Source of the DNA: Streptomyces coffeae
GTDB taxonomy: Bacteria > Actinomycetota > Actinomycetes > Streptomycetales > Streptomycetaceae
NCBI RefSeq assembly: GCF_016741875.1
Contig: NZ_JAERRF010000003.1
Coordinates: 434,001 to 498,000, forward strand
Direction of reading: 5' to 3'
Length of the DNA stretch: 64,000 nucleotides
Of the stretch, positions 24,604-34,280 are shown in pieces (positions within the stretch are counted from its first letter, which is position 1; every line of letters begins with the position of its first letter). Position numbers and translations under genes: made by a program. The notes beneath the pieces are model-generated. The model saw only the letters and a list, made by a program, of their open reading frames with translations, searched no databases and was not told the DNA's origin.

Positions 24604-25479
24604 TCATCCGCGCAGCGGCAGCGCCTCGGCCAGGGTGCGCCACTCCGCCCGCGGCATGTCCTCGAACGCGTTCGCCGTCACCACCTGGATCGCCAGATGG
24701 TCCGCGCCCGCGGCCAGGAACTCGTCCACCCGGCGGCGCACCGCCTCGGCGTCGCCCAGGACGAAGACGGACCCGATGAGATGGTCGCTGCCGCCGTCCG
24801 CGAAGTCCTTCTCCGAGAAGCCCAGCCGCAGCAGGTTGTTGGTGTAGTTGGGCAGCCCCAGGTAGAAGGAGAGGTAGTTGCGGGCGGTGGCGCGGGCACG
24901 CTCCCGATCCGGGTCCAGGACCACTTTGAGTTCGGGCGCGAGCAGTGCCTCGTTCCCCAGGATCTCCCGCGCCGAGGCGGTGAATTCGGGGGTGACGAGG
25001 TACGGATGCGCCCCGGCGGCGCGGTCCCGGGACAGCTCCAGCATCTTCGGGCCCAGGGCGGCCAGGACGCGGTGGGAGGCGGGGACCGGGGTCGGCGCCG
25101 AGTCCAGCGCCGTGAGGTAGTCCTTCATCGCGGAGTACGGGCGCGCGTACCGATCGACCAGCTGACCGTGGCTCACTCCGAGGCCCAGCAGGAAGCGGCC
25201 CTCGTGGGTGGCGTCGATGGCGGCGTACCGCTCGGCCACAGAGCCGGGCTCGTGGTCCCAGATGTTGAGGATGCCGGTGGCCACGGTGATCCGGGAGGTC
25301 GCGTCCAGCAGGAAGGCGGCCTCGTCCGGGCTGGGGCTGCCGCCGAGCCAGAGTGCGCCGTAGCCGAGTTCGTCCACTTCGGCCGCCGCCTCCCTGACCT
25401 GCGAGTGCTTCGCCGGGTCGGTGGAGTGGAGAGCGCCGGTCCAGATGCCGATGGTGCCGAGTGCGGGATGAGAAGCCAT
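24604..25479 (-). CDS. LLM-class F420-dependent oxidoreductase
   Basis: A 291-residue luciferase-like monooxygenase-fold protein close to the TIGR03620 F420 group. Features include GIWTGALHSTDPAK at the first strand, LGYGALWLGGSPSPDE, ITVATGILNIWDHEPG, and GRFLLGLGVSHGQLVDRY, all typical of F420-binding members. It probably transfers hydride between F420 and an unknown substrate. The ATG at 25479 is chosen because the protein matches the family from there; the upstream extension has no coding character. It ends convergently with the amidohydrolase, 152 bp away. Confidence 0.86.
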   Translation of the reverse strand: MASHPALGTIGIWTGALHSTDPAKHSQVREAAAEVDELGYGALWLGGSPSPDEAAFLLDATSRITVATGILNIWDHEPGSVAERYAAIDATHEGRFLLGLGVSHGQLVDRYARPYSAMKDYLTALDSAPTPVPASHRVLAALGPKMLELSRDRAAGAHPYLVTPEFTASAREILGNEALLAPELKVVLDPDRERARATARNYLSFYLGLPNYTNNLLRLGFSEKDFADGGSDHLIGSVFVLGDAEAVRRRVDEFLAAGADHLAIQVVTANAFEDMPRAEWRTLAEALPLRG

Positions 25480-25646
25480 GCCCTGGGAACCTGGTGATCC
25501 TTTCCGGAAATTCCCTGGGTGGCTCGTTCGGCCTACGCGGTTCACCCTCGTCGCCGCTCCGCCGCCCGCTCGCTCATACCGGATTCTCAGCCTTTTCACA
25601 GATTGCCGAAAGGGAGCTCTCAGACCGGTCCTGGAGGCTGCGGACC

Positions 25647-26384
<738 letters not shown>

Positions 26385-26388
26385 GGCC

Positions 26389-28024
26389 GTGGCGCGTACG
26401 GCGGGGCGTACGGCGGGAGGTGCGTGTACGGCAGGGGCGGCGCGGGGGCGGCGCGTGGTACGCCGTCCCTGGTCGTTGCGCACCCGTCTGGTGGTTTCGG
26501 CGGTCGCGCTGATCGCGGTGGTCTGCGCGGTGATCGGCTCGGTCACCACCATCGCCCTGCGGTCCTATCTCCAGGGCCAGGTGGACGACGATCTGCGTGC
26601 TTCGGTCGGGCGCTTCCTGGACAGGCCGGGACAACCGCCCCATGAGGACGTGATGTTCATCGCCTCCCCCGGCCAGCCCATCGGCACGGTCGGGGCGCGG
26701 TTCGACGAACGCGGCACCCTCGCCCAGGCGGGCCGCAGCAATGACACCCCCATGACCTCCGACCTGGACTTCGAGAGCCGGGTGGACCCGCTGACCGGCG
26801 GCCAGCTGAAGGCGCTCGCGTCCGTGGCGCGGGACGGACACGTCCACACCGTCGAACTGCCCGGCCTCGGCGACTATCGCGTGATCGCCCAGCCGGGGAA
26901 GGTGAAGAACGGGATCGTGCTGGCCCACCCACTCGGCCAGACGCAGGAGACCGTCAACACCCTCATCCTCGTCGAGGTCTGTGTGACCGCCGCCGGACTG
27001 GTCGCGGCCGGGATCGCCGGTGCCGCCATGGTCGGCATCTCGCTGCGCCCGCTGCGCCGGGTGGCCGCGACCGCGACCCGGGTCTCCGAACTCCCCCTGC
27101 ACAGCGGAGAGGTGGCGCTCCATGAACGGGTTCCCCCGTCCGAGGCCGATCCGCGGACCGAGGTCGGCCAGGTGGGCGCGGCGCTCAACCGCATGCTGGG
27201 GCATGTGGAATCGGCGCTCGCGGCACGGCAGGAGAGCGAGACACGGGTACGGCAGTTCGTCGCCGACGCCAGCCATGAGCTGCGGACGCCACTCGCCTCG
27301 ATCCGCGGCTACGCCGAGCTGACCCGACGCGGCCGGGAGGAGATCGGACCGGACACCCGGCACGCGCTGGGCCGGGTCGAGTCCGAGGCCGGGCGGATGA
27401 CTGCCCTGGTCGAGGATCTGCTGCTGCTCGCCCGGCTCGACGCGGGCCGTCCGCTGGAGTGCGCGGCGGCCGATCTCTCGCCCCTGGTCGTCGATGCCGT
27501 CAGCGACGCCCGCGCGGTCGGATCCGACCATGCGTGGCGGCTGGAGCTGCCCGATGAACCGGCGGTCGTCCACGGTGACGCCGCCCGGCTGCACCAGGTG
27601 CTCGTCAATCTGCTCGGCAACGCTCGTACGCACACCCCCGGCCGGGACGGTCGTCACCGCGCGGGTGCTGCGCGGCGGCGGTACGTCCGGGGCCGCGACC
27701 GCGCTCCAACCTCCCTGCGTCTCGCTGGAGATCGAGGACAACGGGCCCGGCATTCCGCCCGAGCTGCTGCCGCATGTCTTCGAACGCTTCGCGCGCGGGG
27801 ACGCCTCGCGTTCGCGGACCGCGGGCAGTACGGGGCTGGGGCTGGCCATCGTGCACGCGGTGGTGGCGGCGCACGGGGGCACGGTGACGGTGGAGAGCGC
27901 CCCGGGGCGCACGGTGTTCGGTGTCCATCTGCCCGTGCGCGTCTCACCCATGCGGATCGGTGGCCACCGTTCTGCCCAACGGCTCGGGTCGGCGACGTCG
28001 TTGGGCGAGCTGGGCGCGACGTAG
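26389..28024 (+). pseudogene. Sensor histidine kinase with +1 frameshift
   Basis: The partner kinase of the upstream OmpR regulator. GTG at 26389 is well placed after GGGGAG. Membrane segments are near residues 28-50 and 185-205, followed by HAMP (LRPLRRVAATATRVSE), the H-box FVADASHELRTPLASIRGY and the N-box VLVNLLGNARTH. After HTP the frame shifts at about 27635-27643, in CACACCCCCGGCCGGGACGG. One base too many turns the expected PAGTVVTARV into nonsense, and the original frame then runs to 28101 without domain sequence. The true C-terminus is in the next frame: EIEDNGPGIP, VFERFARGD, GSTGLGLAIV, ending at 28024. Removing one G or C restores a full-length kinase. It is either a real loss or a sequencing error in a GC run. 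Confidence 0.82.
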
Positions 28025-28126
28025 GAGCGCGACGTCGCTGGGGGTCATCGTCAGGCGTCGCGGACTCACAGGTGGGCCACAGGTCGACCACACAGCCGTG
28101 ACAGCGCCGCTCGCGAAGGTCGGCCC

Positions 28127-29506
28127 ATGCGAACCGACACTCCTCCCCCTCCTTCCGAGGCATCGCCCGGAACCCCTCTGGCGACGCTGCCCGCCCGCCG
28201 CCCTGTGGCGGTCGGCGGCGACCGGCCGGTGCTCGACGTCGTCGTCCCCGTCTACAACGAGGAGGCCGACCTCGAGCGGTGCGTACGACGGCTGCATGAC
28301 CATCTGGTCCGCACCTTCCCTTACCCCTTCCGGATCACCATCGCCGACAACGCCAGTATGGACCGCACCCCCGAGATCGCGGCCCGCCTGGACGACACGC
28401 TCGAGGAGGTCACGGCGGTCCGGCTGGAGCAGAAGGGGCGGGGGCGGGCGCTGCGCACGGTGTGGTCGCTGTCCGGGGCGCCCGTACTGGCCTATACGGA
28501 CGTCGATCTGTCCACCGATCTCAACGCGCTGCTGCCGCTGGTCGCCCCGCTGATCTCCGGCCACTCCGACCTGGCGATCGGCTCGCGGCTCACCCGCAGT
28601 GCGCGGGTGGTGCGCGGGCCCAAGCGGGAGTTGATCTCGCGGGCGTACAACCTGATCCTGCGCGGCAGTCTGGCCGCGCGCTTCTCGGACGCGCAGTGCG
28701 GCTTCAAGGCGATCCGCAAGGACGTCGCGGAGCGGCTTCTGCCACTGGTCGAGGACTCCGGCTGGTTCTTCGACACCGAGCTGCTGGTGCTGGCCGAGCG
28801 GGCGGGGCTGCGGATCCACGAGGTACCGGTGGACTGGGTGGACGACCCGCACAGCACGGTGCATCTGGTACGTACCGCCACCGATGACCTCAAGGGCGTC
28901 TGGCGGGTGGGGCGCGCGCTGGCCACCGGTGCGCTGCCGCTGGACCGGGTGCGACGGCCCTTCGGGGACGATCCGCGCGACCGTGAACTGAGCGGGGTGC
29001 CGGGCGGACTACCGCGCCAGCTCGTCGGCTTCTGTGTGGTGGGCGCGCTCAGCACGCTCGTCTATCTGCTGCTGTACTCCGCCTTCCGGCTCGGCACCGG
29101 TCCGCAGACGGCCAACGCGCTGGCGTTGCTGCTGTCCGCGCTCGGCAATACCGCGGCCAACCGGAGGCTCACCTTCGGGGTACGCGGACGGGACCGGGCG
29201 GTGCGCCACCAGGCGCAGGGGCTGGTGGTGTTCGGTATCGGCCTCGCGCTGACCAGCGGTTCGCTGGCCGCGCTCACCGCCGCGCCCGGCACCCCCTCGC
29301 ATGGCACCGAACTGGCCGTGCTGATCGCGGCGAACCTCGCCGCGACCGTGCTGCGGTTCCTGCTCTTCCGGGCCTGGGTTTTTCCGCCGGACCGCGACCG
29401 CGACCGAGACCGCGTTCGAGACCGCGACCGTGACCGCGACCGCGACCGCGACCGTGGGACCGCCACCACCGACCGCACCGACCGCGACGTCAGGAACGGC
29501 CGATGA
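28127..29506 (+). CDS. Glycosyltransferase family 2 fused to GtrA membrane domain
   Basis: A 459-residue protein. The N-terminal GT2 domain (about 30-290) has VVVPVYNEEADLERCV, the DxD-type ALAYTDVDLS-like metal site and GSRLTRSARVVRGPKRE. The C-terminal GtrA part (about 297-420) has four hydrophobic segments. GT2 enzymes of this sort charge polyprenyl phosphate with a sugar, and GtrA-type domains move or present it, so the product probably supplies the GT39 enzyme encoded next. The tail is an Asp-Arg repeat from a hexanucleotide microsatellite. The genes overlap as ATGA. Confidence 0.9.
   Translation: MRTDTPPPPSEASPGTPLATLPARRPVAVGGDRPVLDVVVPVYNEEADLERCVRRLHDHLVRTFPYPFRITIADNASMDRTPEIAARLDDTLEEVTAVRLEQKGRGRALRTVWSLSGAPVLAYTDVDLSTDLNALLPLVAPLISGHSDLAIGSRLTRSARVVRGPKRELISRAYNLILRGSLAARFSDAQCGFKAIRKDVAERLLPLVEDSGWFFDTELLVLAERAGLRIHEVPVDWVDDPHSTVHLVRTATDDLKGVWRVGRALATGALPLDRVRRPFGDDPRDRELSGVPGGLPRQLVGFCVVGALSTLVYLLLYSAFRLGTGPQTANALALLLSALGNTAANRRLTFGVRGRDRAVRHQAQGLVVFGIGLALTSGSLAALTAAPGTPSHGTELAVLIAANLAATVLRFLLFRAWVFPPDRDRDRDRVRDRDRDRDRDRDRGTATTDRTDRDVRNGR
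29391..29456 (+). repeat. GACCGC hexanucleotide repeat coding for Asp-Arg repeats
   Basis: About eleven imperfect copies of GACCGC near the 3' end of the GT2/GtrA gene, encoding DRDRDRDRVRDRDR and more. A repeat like this is prone to length change; changes in multiples of six keep the frame. Confidence 0.85.
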
Positions 29507-31677
29507 GCATCACCTACGACGACCGCGCCGGACAGATCGGGCGTGCCGTGCCGTCTTCCGCGGCACCGCTCACGGAGGATCCGCGGTGGGCGCGGCCCGC
29601 GCTGTGGGGGCTGCTGGCGGTGACCGCCACGCTCTATCTGTGGAGCCTGGGCGCCTCCGGCTACGCCAATCAGTTCTACTCGGCCGCCGCGCAGGCGGGC
29701 AGTGAGAGCTGGAAGGCGTTCTTCTTCGGTTCCTCCGACGCCGCGAACTCCATCACCGTCGACAAGCCTCCGGCCGCGCTGTGGCCGATGGCGCTGTCGG
29801 TGCGGCTCTTCGGGCTGAGCTCGTGGGCGATCCTCGTACCGGAGGCGCTGATGGGCGTGGCGACGGTCGGGGTGCTGTACGCGGCCGTACGGCGCCGGTT
29901 CGGCGCGGCGGCCGGGCTCATCGCGGGCGCGGCGCTCGCGGTCACCCCGGTCGCCGCGCTGATGTTCCGCTTCAACAACCCGGACGCGCTGCTGTGTCTG
30001 CTGATGGTCACGGCGGTGTGGTGCGTACTGCGTGCGCTGGAGGACGCGCGTACCACGTGGCTGGTGCTGGCCGGTGTCTGCTTCGGGCTCGGCTTTCTGG
30101 CCAAGACGCTCCAGGCGTGGCTGATCCTGCCGCCGCTGGCACTGGTGTACGCGGTGTGCGCGCCGACCGGGCTCGGCCGGAGGATCCGGCAACTGCTGCC
30201 GGCCGGGGCCGCGATGGTGGTCTCCGGCGGGTGGTGGGTCGCGATCGTCGAGCTGTTGCCCGCGTCGTCGCGTCCGTACATCGGCGGTTCGCAGGACAAC
30301 AGCTTTCTGGAGCTGACCTTCGGCTACAACGGCCTGGGACGGATCAACGGCGACGAGACCGGAAGTGTCGGTGGCGGCGGACGCGGTGCCGGCGGTGGCG
30401 GGGGCGGTATGTGGGGCGAGACCGGTATCGACCGGCTCTTCGGCTCCGACATGGGCGGCCAGATCGCCTGGCTGCTGCCCGCGGCGTTCATCCTGCTGAT
30501 GGCGGGGGTCTGGCTGACCCGGCAGGCCGGGCGCACGGACCTGCGGCGGGCGGCGTTCCTGGTGTGGGGCGGGGCGCTGCTGATGACATTCGCCACCTTC
30601 AGCTTTATGTCCGGGATCTTCCACCAGTACTACAACGTCGCGCTCGCGCCGTACATCGCGGCGATCGTCGGCATGGGGGCGGTGCTGCTGTGGGAGCGGC
30701 GGTCCTCGGGGGCGGTGGCTCCGGCGGTGCTCGCCGTCACGGTGGCGGTCACGGCCGTCTGGTCGTACGTCCTGCTGGGCCGGTCCGCGGACTGGTATCC
30801 GTGGCTGCGCTGGGTGGTGCTGATCGGCGGACTGGTGACGGGCGCCGGGCTGCTGCTGGTGACGCGGCTGGGCCGCGGGGCCGCGCTGGGGGTGGCCGGG
30901 CTGGGGCTCGCGACGGCGCTGGCCGGGCCGGTGGCGTACACGCTGAGCACGGTCGGCACCCCGCACGGGGGCTCGATCGTGATGGCCGGTCCCGCGGTGT
31001 CGGGCGGCCGGGGCGGACCTGGGGGCGGCGGCTTCCCGGGCCTGCCACCGGGGATGCGGGGCGGTCAGCAGGGCTCGAACAAGGGCGGTCAACCGGGCGG
31101 CCAGAACGGGGCGTTCCCCGGCGGCGGCTTTCCCGGCGGCGGCTTCCCGGGCGGTGGTACGCCCCAGCAGAACGGCAACGGTAACGGCAACGGGCGCGCC
31201 CCGGGCCCGAACGGACAGCAGGGCGGCCCGGGTGGCCAGGGCCTACCGCGCGGCGGTGGCCAGGGCGGCGGCATGAAGGGCGGTATGGGCGGACTGCTCG
31301 GTGGTCGTGAGGTCGGCTCCCAGGAGAAGGCGGCACTGGCGAAGGATGCCGACGACTACACCTGGGCCGCGGCGGCGATCGGCTCGCAGAACGCCGCGAG
31401 CTACCAACTCGCCACCGAGAAGCCGGTGATGGCTATCGGTGGCTTCAACGGCAGTGATCCCTCACCAACCCTCGCCCAATTCAAGGAGTATGTGAAGCAG
31501 GGCAAGATTCACTACTTCATCGCCTCCGGTACCGGGTGGGGCGGCGGCCCCGGCGGTGGCAGCACCGGCACCTCCTCCAAGATCACCTCATGGGTCGAGA
31601 GCACCTTCAAAAAGGTCACCGTCGGCGACACCACCCTCTACGACCTGACCTCGCCGTCGACGACCTCGAGGTCCTGA
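29503..31677 (+). CDS. GT39/ArnT-like polytopic glycosyltransferase
   Basis: A 724-residue membrane glycosyltransferase. It has the GT-C plan: a short cytoplasmic N-terminus, a first membrane helix near residue 35, the conserved luminal SITVDKPPAALWPM (catalytic-type Asp and DKPP motif) near 85, then about eleven further helices to about 490. A Gly-rich low-complexity region (about 285-300 and 500-600) and a soluble C-terminal domain follow. It should use a polyprenyl-phosphate sugar as donor, which fits the coupled GT2/GtrA gene upstream (ATGA overlap). The acceptor, probably a cell-wall polymer or secreted protein, is unknown. Confidence 0.88.
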   Translation: MSITYDDRAGQIGRAVPSSAAPLTEDPRWARPALWGLLAVTATLYLWSLGASGYANQFYSAAAQAGSESWKAFFFGSSDAANSITVDKPPAALWPMALSVRLFGLSSWAILVPEALMGVATVGVLYAAVRRRFGAAAGLIAGAALAVTPVAALMFRFNNPDALLCLLMVTAVWCVLRALEDARTTWLVLAGVCFGLGFLAKTLQAWLILPPLALVYAVCAPTGLGRRIRQLLPAGAAMVVSGGWWVAIVELLPASSRPYIGGSQDNSFLELTFGYNGLGRINGDETGSVGGGGRGAGGGGGGMWGETGIDRLFGSDMGGQIAWLLPAAFILLMAGVWLTRQAGRTDLRRAAFLVWGGALLMTFATFSFMSGIFHQYYNVALAPYIAAIVGMGAVLLWERRSSGAVAPAVLAVTVAVTAVWSYVLLGRSADWYPWLRWVVLIGGLVTGAGLLLVTRLGRGAALGVAGLGLATALAGPVAYTLSTVGTPHGGSIVMAGPAVSGGRGGPGGGGFPGLPPGMRGGQQGSNKGGQPGGQNGAFPGGGFPGGGFPGGGTPQQNGNGNGNGRAPGPNGQQGGPGGQGLPRGGGQGGGMKGGMGGLLGGREVGSQEKAALAKDADDYTWAAAAIGSQNAASYQLATEKPVMAIGGFNGSDPSPTLAQFKEYVKQGKIHYFIASGTGWGGGPGGGSTGTSSKITSWVESTFKKVTVGDTTLYDLTSPSTTSRS

Positions 31678-31725
31678 TGCTGGAGGGCTGCCCCGGAGTA
31701 ATTCACTGTACGGCGTAGAGCGAGC

Positions 31726-31766
31726 CTTGTACGGTGTATGACAAGCACTGTCATACACCGTACAAG
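31726..31766 (+). promoter_or_regulatory. Operator: perfect 18-bp inverted repeat before MFS gene
   Basis: CTTGTACGGTGTATGACA (31726-31743) is mirrored exactly by TGTCATACACCGTACAAG (31749-31766), with AGCAC between. A related half-site GTACGGCGTAGAG lies 16 bp upstream. It ends 21 bp before the MFS start and is the likely site of the TetR regulator encoded next in the operon. Confidence 0.85.
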
Positions 31767-31787
31767 TCTGTTCCCGGGAGTCTCCCC

Positions 31788-33314
31788 ATGACCGCCTCGA
31801 CCGCCGGCTCCGCACCCACCGCTCCATCGGACAGACCCTCCGGCGGGCATCCTCGGCGCTGGCTGATCCTCGGCGTCATCTGTCTGGCCCAGCTCACCGT
31901 CCTGCTGGACAACACCATCCTCAATGTCGCGGTCCCCTCCCTCACCGAGGAGATGCACGCCACCACCGCCGACATCCAGTGGATGATCAACGCCTATTCG
32001 CTGGTCCAGTCCGGGCTGCTGCTCACCGCGGGAAGCGCCGCCGACCGCTACGGGCGTAAGAAGATGCTGGTCGCCGGGCTGGTGCTGTTCGGTGTGGGGT
32101 CGCTGACCGCGTCGTTGGCGCAGGGACCCGGTCAGCTGATCGCCGCCCGCGGGGGGATGGGCGTCGGCGGGGCGCTGCTGATGACCACAACGCTCGCCGT
32201 AGTGGTGCAGGTCTTCGACGAGGCCGAACGCACCAAGGCGATCGGACTGTGGGGCGCGGTCAGTTCGCTCGGCTTCGCCGCCGGACCGCTGATCGGCGGC
32301 TCGCTGCTGGAGCACTTCTGGTGGGGCTCGATCTTCCTCATCAACCTCCCCGTGGCGCTGCTCGGCCTGATCGCCGTCGTGCGGTTGGTGCCCGAGTCCC
32401 GGAACCCCAGCGGCGACCGGCCCGATCTGCTCGGCGCGCTGCTCTCCACGGTCGGGATGACCGGTGTGGTCTTCGCGATCATCTCCGGGCCGGAACACGG
32501 CTGGACCTCGGACCGGGTGCTCTGCTCGGCCTTCATCGGCATCAGTGTGCTGACCGGGTTCGCACTGTGGGAGCGTCATGTCCCGTATCCCATGCTGGAT
32601 ATGCATTTCTTCCGCAATCGCCGCTTTGTGGGTGCCGTCGCCGGGGGCATCCTCGTGGCCTTCGGGATGGGCGGTTCGCTCTTTCTGCTCACCCAGCATC
32701 TGCAATTGGTGCTCGGCTACGACGCGTTGGACGCAGGGCTGCGCACCGCGCCGCTGGCCCTCGCGGTGGTGCTGATCAATCTCTCCGGTCTGGGCGCCCG
32801 GCTGCTGCCCGCGCTCGGCACCCCGCTGACCGTCATCATCGGCATGGGGCTGCTGGCGGCCGGTCTCGCCGCCGTGGCGGAGCTCGGCACGGATGGCTAC
32901 GGCGGGATGCTCCTCGGGCTGGTGGTGATGGGCACCGGCATCGCCGTGGCCATGCCCGCGATGGCCGCAGCCATCATGTCGGCCATTCCGCCGGAGAAGG
33001 CGGGGGTGGGCGCCGGGGTCAATGGCACACTCACCGAGTTCGGCAACGGTCTCGGGGTCGCCGTCCTCGGCGCCGTTCTGAACTCCCGCTTCGCATCGCT
33101 GCTGCCCGCGGTGGCCGCCGGGGCGGGGTCGCTTCCGGCCGCCGTCGCCGCCGCCCGGACCCCCGAGGAGCGGGCAGCGGTGGGCGATGCCTTCGCCTCC
33201 GGTGTCGAGACCAGTCAGCTGGTCGGGGCGGTGGCGGTGCTGGCGGGCGGGGTGCTGGCCGCACTGCTGCTCGGCCGGGCCGAACGATCTTCACGCACCG
33301 CCCCGGCGGCATAG
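31788..33314 (+). CDS. MFS drug efflux transporter, DHA2 (14-TM) family
   Basis: A 508-residue transporter of the EmrB/QacA type with about 14 membrane helices. The diagnostic N-terminal LTVLLDNTILNVAVPSL, motif A (SAADRYGRKKM) and motif C-like GAVSSLGFAAGPLIGG are visible. It should export a drug or natural product by proton antiport. ATG at 31788 has CGGGAG at 7-nt spacing; the frame is open upstream through the operator palindrome, which is not coding. The TetR gene starts 78 bp after its stop and is probably co-transcribed, giving a simple self-limiting efflux module. Confidence 0.92.
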   Translation: MTASTAGSAPTAPSDRPSGGHPRRWLILGVICLAQLTVLLDNTILNVAVPSLTEEMHATTADIQWMINAYSLVQSGLLLTAGSAADRYGRKKMLVAGLVLFGVGSLTASLAQGPGQLIAARGGMGVGGALLMTTTLAVVVQVFDEAERTKAIGLWGAVSSLGFAAGPLIGGSLLEHFWWGSIFLINLPVALLGLIAVVRLVPESRNPSGDRPDLLGALLSTVGMTGVVFAIISGPEHGWTSDRVLCSAFIGISVLTGFALWERHVPYPMLDMHFFRNRRFVGAVAGGILVAFGMGGSLFLLTQHLQLVLGYDALDAGLRTAPLALAVVLINLSGLGARLLPALGTPLTVIIGMGLLAAGLAAVAELGTDGYGGMLLGLVVMGTGIAVAMPAMAAAIMSAIPPEKAGVGAGVNGTLTEFGNGLGVAVLGAVLNSRFASLLPAVAAGAGSLPAAVAAARTPEERAAVGDAFASGVETSQLVGAVAVLAGGVLAALLLGRAERSSRTAPAA

Positions 33315-33392
33315 CATCGGACATGTATGACCCGCTGTGTGTCCGGGTCCCCGGACGCGTGGCGACAGCGCATCGGAGAAGGAGAGCGCGCC

Positions 33393-34280
33393 ATGGCAAA
33401 CGGCAGCCGTGCCATCCGTCCGCAGTCCAGCGTATGGCTCTCCGAACGCAAGCCTCCCAGGCGCAAGGCAGATCAGCAGCCGGTCGGGCTCGACCGTCTG
33501 AAGATCGTCGCGGCGACGATCCGGCTGCTGGACGCCGAAGGGCTCGCGGGCTTCTCGATGCGGCGGCTCGCGGCGGAGCTCGGGGTCACCGCCATGTCCG
33601 TCTACTGGTACGTGGACACCAAGGACCATCTGCTGGAACTCGCCCTCGACGCCGCCATGGGCGAGATCGTGCTCCCCATCGAGGCCGTGGCACCGGCGAA
33701 GGCCCGAGTGGTGAGCCCACCGGCGTCGCAGCCGGCGTCGCAAAGGGCGGCGCGACCGGCGGAGGCCCACGCCCATCTCCCCGCCGAGCCTCGGGACTGG
33801 CGTGATCAGTTGCGCCAACTCGCCGAGGAATCACGGAAGGTACTGGTCCGCCATCCCTGGCTGTCCCCGCTGATGGGCGATTACCTCAATATCGGCCCCA
33901 ACGCGATGGTCTTCACCAATGCCGCGCAGGAAGTGATGCGCAACAGCGGGCTGCCGGTGGAGAAGCTGTCCAGCGCCCTCGCGCTCGTCACCCACTTCGT
34001 CTTTGGATTCAGCACCCTCGAGGGCCGGTTCGCCGTCAGTTGCCGGGAGGAGGGGATCGCCCAGGACGAGCTGCTCCAGGAGGTGATGACCACGGTCAAG
34101 GACCGCCCCGACTTCGACGGCACCCGGGAGATGTTCGCGGCCCAGGGCGAGATCAGCGTCGAGGAGATGCGGGACCGGGACTTCACCTTCGCGCTGGACA
34201 TCACGATCGCCGGTATCGAGGCCCTGCGCGACGCCGCCCCCCGCGACGCCGCCTCGCAGGACCCACCGGAGAGGGCCTAG
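33393..34280 (+). CDS. TetR-family repressor with TetR_C-type ligand domain
   Basis: A 295-residue regulator. An N-terminal extension of about 35 residues precedes the helix-turn-helix (IVAATIRLLDAEGLAGFSMR, LAAELGVTAMSVYWYV), which is close to that of TetR itself. The C-terminal domain (about 125-270) is helical and resembles the TetR_C ligand-binding class. A Pro/Ala/Gln-rich insert of about 30 residues lies between them. ATG at 33393 has GGAG at 8-nt spacing; an upstream ATG at 33327 is less likely. It sits behind the efflux gene with the large palindrome. Its stop overlaps that of the convergent YceI gene in CTAG. Confidence 0.9.
   Translation: MANGSRAIRPQSSVWLSERKPPRRKADQQPVGLDRLKIVAATIRLLDAEGLAGFSMRRLAAELGVTAMSVYWYVDTKDHLLELALDAAMGEIVLPIEAVAPAKARVVSPPASQPASQRAARPAEAHAHLPAEPRDWRDQLRQLAEESRKVLVRHPWLSPLMGDYLNIGPNAMVFTNAAQEVMRNSGLPVEKLSSALALVTHFVFGFSTLEGRFAVSCREEGIAQDELLQEVMTTVKDRPDFDGTREMFAAQGEISVEEMRDRDFTFALDITIAGIEALRDAAPRDAASQDPPERA

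Noticed and set aside
28127..31677. A secondary-metabolite gene cluster including the P450 at 60 kb or the glycosyltransferases
   Set aside because: No polyketide, peptide or terpene synthase occurs anywhere in the window, and the glycosyltransferases look like envelope polymer enzymes.
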